From an uncultured Lachnospiraceae bacterium (lineage in GTDB: Bacteria > Bacillota > Clostridia > Lachnospirales > Lachnospiraceae): a stretch of 7,230 nucleotides of DNA. Positions 1 to 5,653 of this stretch are shown here, in pieces. Under the pieces are notes generated by a model. That model was not told the DNA's origin and searched no databases. It worked only from the letters and a program-made list of their open reading frames with translations. The DNA lies in NCBI GenBank assembly GCA_902803625.1, contig CADCQV010000307.1, positions 1 through 7,230 of the forward strand, written 5' to 3'. The position numbers and the translations under genes are program-made. Every line of letters begins with the position of its first letter. Within the stretch, counting starts at the first letter, position 1.

Positions 1-5
1 AGAAT

Positions 6-596
6 CTACAATAACATCCTGACAGCACAGTATACAAGGAGTGCGGACATTATTATATTTATTACCCGGTAGCATCTGTCATAGAATGGATTGATGACGC
101 TGCCGAAAAGAGCCCAGAGGAGATTGCCGGCACCGCAGCAAACGGTCATTGTCACCGCAAAAAGTAGTATGCTCCCGATCCCGCTTCCGTATGGAAGGAA
201 ATATCCGGGAAAGGCAGCAAGCCCCAGCAGGATAACCTTCACATTAAGGAACTGAAGGATAAAGCCATCCCTGAATTTCAGGGCTGTATTCTCCCCCTCA
301 TTCTCAAAAAGAGGTTTTCTCCTGAGTGTAAGGAAGGCAAGATAAAGAATATATGCCGCTCCCGCATATTTAAGGTACGGCGCGGCTGACGGAACCACTC
401 TGCTTAACAAGGTGCAGAAGGCACCTGCAATAATCATAACCGTAATAAGCCCGGACCATATACCGAGAAGAAGGGGGATGCACTTTTTTAACCCCCTCTG
501 CCCCGCCGCGGAAAGCATCAGTATATTATTCGGTCCGGGCATAAAGGTCACTGCACAGACATATAGAATGAATGAAATGTAATCAGGCTGCATCAT
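6..596 (-). CDS. LysE/RhtB-family amino-acid exporter, EamB-like
   Basis: Small integral membrane protein of 196 residues, the usual length for the LysE/RhtB family, whose members export amino acids or their derivatives across the inner membrane. What shows it: hydrophobic segments along the whole length, and near residue 20 the family motif MPGPNN just after the first helix. From memory the sequence follows E. coli EamB (cysteine/O-acetylserine exporter): a GAAYI...LAF helix, an LQFLNVK stretch near the middle, a GNLLWAL stretch and an LLVYCAVR C-terminal end. A cysteine or O-acetylserine substrate is therefore plausible but unproven; the safe call is LysE-family transporter. Start choice: a TTG lies just upstream, but two tandem ATG codons (596 and 593) follow a weak GGAAG about 9 nt away, so ATG at 596 is used; 593 is equally possible. 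The start overlaps the end of the HAD gene by 14 bp, suggesting translational coupling. The stop is a TAG six bases from the window edge. Confidence 0.9.
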   Translation of the reverse strand: MMQPDYISFILYVCAVTFMPGPNNILMLSAAGQRGLKKCIPLLLGIWSGLITVMIIAGAFCTLLSRVVPSAAPYLKYAGAAYILYLAFLTLRRKPLFENEGENTALKFRDGFILQFLNVKVILLGLAAFPGYFLPYGSGIGSILLFAVTMTVCCGAGNLLWALFGSVINPFYDRCYRVINIIMSALLVYCAVRMLL

Positions 597-1749
597 CAAG
601 TATTTCTTCCAGCCTGTCCTTTATCTCCTCATATTCCTTGTCAAAGGTATCAAGCCCGGAATCGGGATTCTTCTTCACTCCGTCACCGTAGATCGTGGTC
701 CAGTCATTCTTCATTGAAATCGGGATCCAGCCCTCTTCCTCGCAGAGCTTACGCATCTTTTCGGCCTTTTCCACATTTCCGTACTCCCGCTCGGTATCAT
801 CGCAGCAGAGCATAAAGGCGAGACTCTTATAGGGGTTATTTTTTACCACATATTTCGCCATGCTGGAGTCACCGGTACTGTTCCCGAATGAAAGGACGGG
901 CTGTACTCCGATTTCCCTGGCTATTGCCGATACCTTGTTCATCTTAAGGTTCTTAATGATGAAATCTCCTTTAAGTATAAGCCGGTCCCCATCGGAAAAC
1001 TGATAAGACAGTCCATCCTCTCCGTTCTGATTGGATGCTGCTATCACCTCATCAGATCCGATTATCTGATCCATAGGGAGACCCAGAGTGTTCCTTAGGC
1101 CGCCTCTGATTATCAGTCTGTCGGTTCCGCTCACGATATAGCAGGTAAAATCATTATCAGCGAGATAATCGAGTATCTGAAGCATCGGCTTATACAGTGA
1201 TTCCGCCCTTGTCATTCCGTCATATCCCGGTGCAGGCTCTTTCCCGTATTCCTCCACATAGTCCTCGAATTCATCAACCGTCATCCCCGCAAAGGATGAA
1301 GCTATTGCCTGCCCGTGCTCCGTATCCATATTTTTCGGATACTCTCCGTCCTGAACCCACTGCAGTATCTTTGCAACGGTATCAAGCTCAGAATCAGAGG
1401 CCTTATAATCCGGATCCTCCAGCACCCTGTGGACAAGGAGACTGTGGTCAAAGTATATCGGATTTGTCTCGCTGAAAAGCGTTCCGTCAAGATCGAAAAC
1501 CGCGATCCGCCTCTCTATGGGAATGAAATCCGGACTGCCTTCATCCGTTATGCTCTTCATATAATCGGTCAGCTCCTGTTTTGCCGCCGAGTCATCAGTC
1601 CACAGGGAAAGTGCCGCTGCACTGTCACCTGCCTTCCCGCCTTTAGCCGCCCCGGGCTTTGTCACGTATATGATCATCACCAGTATGAATAATGCAAAGG
1701 CAACGATCGCAGCAATACGCCAAACTCCGTCTGAACTGTTTCCCTTCAT
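583..1749 (-). CDS. Membrane-anchored HAD-superfamily phosphatase (phosphoserine phosphatase-like fold)
   Basis: Protein of 388 residues in the haloacid dehalogenase superfamily, most likely a phosphomonoesterase. All four HAD motifs are visible: motif I FDLDGT (catalytic DxD at D86/D88), motif II VSGTD near residues 206-210, motif III lysine around K272 in LKMNK, and motif IV GNSTGD at 289-294. The long insertion between motifs I and II (about 115 residues) is a C1-type cap, as in phosphoserine-phosphatase-like members (PF12710 type). One hydrophobic helix at about residues 10-29 precedes a low-complexity Ala/Gly/Lys linker (about 33-46). It is a signal-anchor rather than a cleaved signal peptide or lipoprotein, since there is no lipobox cysteine. 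The domain may lie outside the cytoplasm, but lysines after the helix make the topology ambiguous. Start: ATG at 1749 sits 8 nt after GGGAGG; the upstream TTG at 1755 is too close to that site. It lies 31 bp after the repeat-protein gene and overlaps the exporter gene, so all three are probably co-transcribed. The substrate cannot be told from sequence. Confidence 0.88.
   Translation of the reverse strand: MKGNSSDGVWRIAAIVAFALFILVMIIYVTKPGAAKGGKAGDSAAALSLWTDDSAAKQELTDYMKSITDEGSPDFIPIERRIAVFDLDGTLFSETNPIYFDHSLLVHRVLEDPDYKASDSELDTVAKILQWVQDGEYPKNMDTEHGQAIASSFAGMTVDEFEDYVEEYGKEPAPGYDGMTRAESLYKPMLQILDYLADNDFTCYIVSGTDRLIIRGGLRNTLGLPMDQIIGSDEVIAASNQNGEDGLSYQFSDGDRLILKGDFIIKNLKMNKVSAIAREIGVQPVLSFGNSTGDSSMAKYVVKNNPYKSLAFMLCCDDTEREYGNVEKAEKMRKLCEEEGWIPISMKNDWTTIYGDGVKKNPDSGLDTFDKEYEEIKDRLEEILDDAA
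606..610 (-). promoter_or_regulatory. Weak ribosome binding site of the exporter gene
   Basis: On the minus strand GGAAG lies 9 nt before the ATG at 596, inside the end of the HAD reading frame. It is a poor match to AGGAGG, which fits initiation that relies partly on ribosomes finishing the upstream gene. It favours the ATG codons at 596/593 over the TTG at 599. Confidence 0.4.
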
Positions 1750-1757
1750 TGTCAATT

Positions 1758-1763
1758 CCTCCC
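1758..1763 (-). promoter_or_regulatory. Ribosome binding site of the HAD phosphatase gene
   Basis: GGGAGG on the minus strand, 8 nt from the ATG at 1749 and only 2 nt from the alternative TTG at 1755. The spacing decides the start in favour of the ATG. It lies inside the 31-bp gap after the stop codon of the repeat-protein gene, with no room for a terminator and promoter between the two genes. Confidence 0.8.
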
Positions 1764-1780
1764 TTCCTAATCCAAATCTC

Positions 1781-4700
1781 TTACATCTGCACAGCTTTCT
1801 TTTCCTTATTGGCGGTATTTGCGGCGTTCCTCTGCTGTTCCCTCTCTTTTAGCCGCTTTGAGTGGAACTCCAGATGGCCTCGGCCCCTCTTTGAACCTCT
1901 GTCCAGGGTTGAAAGAGAAACCTTTTTGATCTCGCCGTTCTTACTCTTTACCTCAGTCTGGCGGCTGCTGATCTCGTTTGTAACCTTAGGGCTTATCTTA
2001 AATTCCGAAAGGGCGTCCGCAAATGCAAGTCTGTCGGCTCCCTGTCCAGTCTTATGCATATCGATGCCGCCGCCCTTCTGGGCAAATTTCGCTCTTGTGT
2101 AAGTGTCAGCCGCCTTTGACATCTCATCCTTAAGGCGCTTTAATTCCGCTGTGTCTTCAAAGGAAAGACCCTCCGGCCTGTCATTTATCTTTCCGTCAGG
2201 ATGCTTTCCGGCCAGCACATTGTCATATGCCGTAATGAAATTATTATAGGCGGTCTTCATATTGCTGTACTCTTTTGAGTCAAAGATCGCAGGACCGTGG
2301 CTTCTGAGTGCCTTATACTGATCTTTAAGGTCCAGAACAGCTTCATTCATTTCCTTAACAGAATCGAGATTAGTTTTTTCAATTTCAGCCTTGGCCTTAA
2401 GGCTCTCATTCTGCACCGAGGTATCAACCGGCTGCCTCAATCCGGGATTATTATCGTAAAGGGTTTTCCCCTCGGAAAGGCTTCCATTATGATATTGAGC
2501 TATATGTTTTTCAAATTTGACTTTTGAAAAGCTCTCAAGCTCCACAGGCTCCAGATTCCTTATATTTCCTGCAAGCTTTTCCTTTACCGCATCAGGAAGG
2601 ACCACATAACCGTTCTCGTCGATCTTTCCTTTGAAACCGAGCTTCTGTATATCCGTCAGCTTTTCCGGTACTTTATCGAAATTGTTTTCAGGCAATACTT
2701 TGGTTCCGAAAAGACCATTTACTGATTCCAGAATCTCAGCGGAATTGCATATTACATCACCATTTTCTGTTTTTTTCTTTAGATCATCCTGATAAAACGC
2801 CTTCTGCGCTACACGGCCTAAATTGTAGATGTCATCTATTGTAGCCTTATCCGCAAGCATCAGATTCTTTGAGACTTCAAAAAAACTATGCTTCTCGTCA
2901 GGCTTTATCCTACCCTTCTCATCTGATATAGCTTCAACATACTTCTTTGACTTTTCCACCTCGGCTTGAGTATCTTTGCTTAGCTTTGAGCTGCTGAGGG
3001 CCTTATTTTTCTCCTGTATCGCCTTTTCCTTCAGGGCAAGGGCATCCTCAGGATGCAGCATATTTCTTTCCCTCTCATCCAGAGAGGAAAGATACTTAAG
3101 TGCATCATCCTTATTTAATTTACGTTTTTCTTCGTAAGGAACAGGATCAAATATCTCGGTTTTAGTCCGTTCCGGGTCTAATTTCTTTTTATCGTTATAG
3201 CTGCCCTCGTTCCATCTGCGGTCATATTCTTCCGCGTAAATCTCTCTTTTTTGCTTTGCGCTCAGTGAAGAGAAGTATTCCTCCCTTACTTTAGCTCCGG
3301 CCTCTTTCTCTATAGTGGATAAAGGAGTTTTATTTTCCGCAAGGGTATCAAAGGTATGCCCTTTATCGACGTTTATCTTGTCAGGAATGGTCTTAGCCTC
3401 CCTAAATCTCCTTTCTGCCTCGTCCTTATGATATTTGATCTTGCCTTCCCAGTCTTTCTCATTGAATTGTTTATCAAAGAACGGTTTAGCAAGACTCAGC
3501 TTTTGATCCGGGGTCATCTGGTTTATGTATGCCGTAACATTCTTATTGCTTACGCCTTTAATAAAAAGATCTGCCGGTGTAGCTTTTTTATCTATAAGCT
3601 CTTTGGAGACTCTTTGGTGATTCCAGGCAAACTTCTGATCTAAACCGCATTTCTGCCAGCAGCTTTCGGCATACTTTTTTCCCTGCTTCCCGATATTAAA
3701 GTATACGGAGAAATCCTGCACCTTATTCGGGTCAAACCCGGTACGTCTGTCCAGTTCATCGGGGTATTTTTCAAACCGCTGATCTTCTGAAAGATTCTCC
3801 CAGTAATAATCCTTAAAACCGGGATGCATCTCATTTATCTTCTCAACGTCCTTCCAGGGGATCGGATTTTTAAAAAACTCATCATATGCCCTGTCAGTGT
3901 TCTCATTGATCTTTTCCGGGTTTGAAAGCCCTTTCCAGTACTCTTCGGCGTAGTCCTTATCAAGCTTCACCTTTTCCTTCCAGGGTAAAGCTTCGAATTC
4001 TTTATCGAAGCGCTCCTTATCAAAGCTCTTCTTCTCTTCTAATGTTATATTATCCCAGTAAGTATTCTTAAATCCTGGATTATTGGATTCGACCTCCCGG
4101 ATCTGTTCCTCGGTAAGCTTATTTTTCCTGAAATATTGTATGGCTTCGGATTCGGATTCTTTATACTTGTCTGAGGGAGAGAGCTTCTCAAACCATCTGC
4201 GGGCCATATTCTTGTCGATATTTTTTTTCTGATCCCAGCTGATCTTACGGTATTCCGCATCAAAGCGTTCATTGTCAAAGCGCTCCTTCTCTGCCCAGCG
4301 CATTTTATCCCAGACCTTATCAACGGTGCCCGGAAATTCTTTTTCAACCTCCCTGATTTTCTCAAGGGGAACCTCGTTTCTGATATAGCTGTTTATGGCC
4401 GTTCCCGGATCTTCCCTGTACTGCTCAACCGGAGAAAGGCTTTCAAAATACCTGCCTGCTGCGAAAGTATTCAGCCTTACTTTGTCCCGGTAGGAGAGTT
4501 TTATATATTCTTCTTCCTTTATTGCACGCTTTTCATCAAATCTGAGTTTTTGTTGCAGGTTCTTTCTTGAATAAATATCATCAAGGAAACCGGTTTCGCT
4601 TCCGTACCTTTTCACCATATAAGGAAGCTTTGAGATCTCTTCTGCTTCTCTGCGGCTTATGTTTTGATTTGCCAATGCCTCAGGAAAAGCGCGTATGGGA

Positions 4701-5416
4701 TTCTTTTCAAAGCGCGTTGCCCAGCTGTAGTTTGCCCATGCATTTTCATATCTCACAGGGTCAGACTGCTGCTTTTCTGTTTCCGTAAGTTCACTCCAGA
4801 TATCATTATTGATCTCATCCATTGCTTTCGATCTGCTGTACTGATTACTTGACAGCTCCTTATGACCCGGATATTTTTCTGCGATCCCGGGGTAGGGGTA
4901 TTCAGCCGCAGCATCACCAAGGACAGCAAAAAGATCGTTATTATGCTTGGGATGAAGATTTCTTTTCAATGAAACATCATCCGCGGAATCTACTATTCCG
5001 GAAATCCGGTAGTCACTGCCTTGGGCACGGTTAGTCGCACTGTCGTATAATGCCGGCCTGGAGTCAACATATGAAAGGATCTCATCTACTGCTTTGCTCT
5101 TTTCCCTGCTCCAATCATCTTCACTTACAATTTCCGGTCTCTCTCCGAAATATGTCTTTAATCTTTCAGCATTATCTTTTATCCATAGCGCGCGATTATA
5201 GAGCTCTATCTGATCCCTTATGATAATGCACGCACCGTTTTCTCTCGGATTGTCACCCCTGTTTTTCACATCGGCTTCAAGCCTTTCAAGACCATCCTCA
5301 TATACCTGCAGCCTGTCCTCCAGATTCTCCAGGCTATAGGAAGCTGTAGCTTTGGTCATCATATCCAGTGCTCTTACTATATATCTGTCAAGCATTTTTT
5401 CTGTATGTCTGGGCAT
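1781..5416 (-). CDS. Large uncharacterised protein with about seven 85-residue helical repeats
   Basis: I do not recognise a family for this 1211-residue protein. It has no signal peptide, no transmembrane helix and very few cysteines (63, 586, 590, 890), and it is rich in Lys, Glu, Asp and aromatic residues, so it looks cytoplasmic and largely alpha-helical. Residues 1-120 form a heptad-like helical head. Residues about 202-800 are an array of roughly seven 85-residue units. Residues 800-1010 are charged helices with a possibly globular stretch near 850-970. Residues 1020-1140 hold another helical block with a TGQGADRLAFADAL motif. The last 50 residues are strongly basic, suggesting nucleic-acid or acidic-partner binding (inference). 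Start: ATG at 5416 follows AAAGGAG with 5 nt spacing; a TTG at 5434 lies upstream of that site and is rejected. It is probably the first gene of an operon with the HAD phosphatase (31 bp away) and the exporter. A scaffold, an effector or a structural repeat protein are all possible; none is shown. That it is a real gene is near certain from its length, RBS and conserved repeats. Confidence 0.93.
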   Translation of the reverse strand: MPRHTEKMLDRYIVRALDMMTKATASYSLENLEDRLQVYEDGLERLEADVKNRGDNPRENGACIIIRDQIELYNRALWIKDNAERLKTYFGERPEIVSEDDWSREKSKAVDEILSYVDSRPALYDSATNRAQGSDYRISGIVDSADDVSLKRNLHPKHNNDLFAVLGDAAAEYPYPGIAEKYPGHKELSSNQYSRSKAMDEINNDIWSELTETEKQQSDPVRYENAWANYSWATRFEKNPIRAFPEALANQNISRREAEEISKLPYMVKRYGSETGFLDDIYSRKNLQQKLRFDEKRAIKEEEYIKLSYRDKVRLNTFAAGRYFESLSPVEQYREDPGTAINSYIRNEVPLEKIREVEKEFPGTVDKVWDKMRWAEKERFDNERFDAEYRKISWDQKKNIDKNMARRWFEKLSPSDKYKESESEAIQYFRKNKLTEEQIREVESNNPGFKNTYWDNITLEEKKSFDKERFDKEFEALPWKEKVKLDKDYAEEYWKGLSNPEKINENTDRAYDEFFKNPIPWKDVEKINEMHPGFKDYYWENLSEDQRFEKYPDELDRRTGFDPNKVQDFSVYFNIGKQGKKYAESCWQKCGLDQKFAWNHQRVSKELIDKKATPADLFIKGVSNKNVTAYINQMTPDQKLSLAKPFFDKQFNEKDWEGKIKYHKDEAERRFREAKTIPDKINVDKGHTFDTLAENKTPLSTIEKEAGAKVREEYFSSLSAKQKREIYAEEYDRRWNEGSYNDKKKLDPERTKTEIFDPVPYEEKRKLNKDDALKYLSSLDERERNMLHPEDALALKEKAIQEKNKALSSSKLSKDTQAEVEKSKKYVEAISDEKGRIKPDEKHSFFEVSKNLMLADKATIDDIYNLGRVAQKAFYQDDLKKKTENGDVICNSAEILESVNGLFGTKVLPENNFDKVPEKLTDIQKLGFKGKIDENGYVVLPDAVKEKLAGNIRNLEPVELESFSKVKFEKHIAQYHNGSLSEGKTLYDNNPGLRQPVDTSVQNESLKAKAEIEKTNLDSVKEMNEAVLDLKDQYKALRSHGPAIFDSKEYSNMKTAYNNFITAYDNVLAGKHPDGKINDRPEGLSFEDTAELKRLKDEMSKAADTYTRAKFAQKGGGIDMHKTGQGADRLAFADALSEFKISPKVTNEISSRQTEVKSKNGEIKKVSLSTLDRGSKRGRGHLEFHSKRLKEREQQRNAANTANKEKKAVQM
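3017..4813 (-). repeat. Coding repeat array: about seven units of about 85 codons
   Basis: Protein-level tandem repeats inside the large gene. Approximate units by residue: 202-286 (degenerate), 287-371, 372-456, 457-541, 542-633 (longer and degenerate), 634-717 and 718-800 (lacking the final linker). Units 372-456 and 457-541 align without gaps with 29 identities in 85 by hand count, including ERFD, LS..K, KN and PGFK..YW. Each unit carries three submodules about 20 residues apart, of the form [LIM]-[ST]-x-x-[EDQ]-K followed by a D and then an aromatic residue, and then a linker of about 45 residues before the next unit. At the DNA level the copies have diverged but are still visible: 4260-4291 and 4005-4036 match at 26 of 32 bases exactly 255 bp (85 codons) apart. 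Confidence 0.85.
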
Positions 5417-5420
5417 ATCT

Positions 5421-5428
5421 TCTCCTTT
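5421..5428 (-). promoter_or_regulatory. Strong ribosome binding site of the repeat-protein gene
   Basis: AAAGGAGA on the minus strand, ending 4 nt before the ATG at 5416 (5 nt from AGGAG). It is near consensus and lies inside the reading frame that starts at the TTG at 5434, so the ATG is the start. Confidence 0.88.
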
Positions 5429-5440
5429 CGGCAATTAAAC

Positions 5441-5612
5441 GGGGACGGTTCCAATGTCATCCTGAGTGAAGGATCCTTTCCCGTGCGGGGCACTGCCGCG
5501 CATGGCGCGTCAATACGTGCCCGAAAAATGTCCACTGGACATTTTTCCTTCCTGAGCGAAGGATCCTTTCTTCCGGGGAGGAAGATTCTTCGGGCTTCGC
5601 CCTCAGAATGAC
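5441..5612. repeat. Composite palindromic intergenic repeat (REP/MITE-like)
   Basis: About 172 bp of non-coding, highly structured DNA filling most of the gap between the cyclase and the repeat-protein gene. Visible parts: (a) a GGGGACGGTTCC tract at 5441-5452; (b) inverted ends GTCATCCTGAG at 5456-5466 and CTCAGAATGAC at 5602-5612, matching at 10 of 11; (c) two direct copies of a 20-base block at 5461-5480 and 5551-5570, 19 of 20 identical, centred on GAAGGATCC; (d) an inverted pair GGGCAC/GTGCCC at 5488-5493 and 5517-5522 enclosing a CGCGC/GCGCG hairpin at 5497-5509; (e) a 12-bp-arm palindrome at 5523-5547; (f) a GGGC-TTC-GCCC hairpin at 5592-5602. From general knowledge, elements with TCATtCTGAG...GAAGAATC or GAAGGATCC cores recur in many bacterial genomes as non-autonomous intergenic repeats, and GGGACGGTTC tracts also recur dispersed. 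No transposase is encoded here. Confidence 0.7.
5523..5547. terminator. Perfect 12-bp hairpin, possible bidirectional terminator
   Basis: Arms GAAAAATGTCCA and TGGACATTTTTC are perfectly complementary around a single central base. Read on either strand, an A-run opens the stem and a T-run closes it, the layout of a bidirectional intrinsic terminator, although the core (TGTCCA/TGGACA) is short and only moderately GC-rich. On the minus strand it lies about 107 nt after the stop of the cyclase gene and upstream of the repeat-protein gene, so it could separate the two transcripts. It may instead simply be part of the dispersed repeat element. Confidence 0.35.
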
Positions 5613-5638
5613 ACTAACTAAAATATTTTTGTGTTTGT

Positions 5639-5644
5639 ATTATA
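5639..5644 (-). promoter_or_regulatory. Candidate -10 box upstream of the repeat-protein operon
   Basis: A perfect TATAAT on the minus strand just after the cyclase stop codon, in an AT-rich stretch (5613-5653). A convincing -35 box is missing: the best candidate is TTTTCA about 15 nt upstream, overlapping the end of the cyclase gene. If used, transcription would start near 5632 and the leader of about 215 nt would contain the whole palindromic repeat. The site is part of an AT palindrome, so a TATAAT also reads on the plus strand at 5641-5646, where there is no gene to drive. Confidence 0.3.
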
Positions 5645-5653
5645 ATATACAGA

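Noticed and set aside
1753..1755. TTG start for the HAD phosphatase
   Set aside because: It is only 2 nt from the GGGAGG site; the ATG at 1749 has normal 8-nt spacing.
1692..2102. Plus-strand open frame of 136 codons
   Set aside because: Antisense to the end of the repeat-protein gene and the start of the HAD gene, no recognisable protein features, no ribosome binding site.
4045..4365. Minus-strand open frame of 106 codons in another frame of the repeat array
   Set aside because: Out-of-frame shadow of the repeats; its length reflects the repeated codon pattern and the in-frame protein is clearly the conserved one.
3794..4558. CRISPR or DNA-level tandem array
   Set aside because: The periodicity is 255 bp, in frame and strongly diverged at the DNA level, so it is a protein repeat and not a spacer-repeat array.
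5432..5434. TTG start for the repeat protein, six codons upstream
   Set aside because: The AAAGGAG ribosome binding site lies inside those extra codons and is correctly spaced for the ATG at 5416.
5405..5611. Plus-strand open frame of 68 codons across the intergenic region
   Set aside because: It covers the palindromic repeat element and the antisense start of the repeat-protein gene, has no ribosome binding site, and its peptide is just the translation of the repeat blocks.
5441..5612. Remnant of a complete insertion sequence or small RNA gene
   Set aside because: No transposase fragment is encoded, and although hairpins are present there is no recognisable RNA family or dedicated promoter-terminator pair; a non-autonomous repeat explains the structure better.
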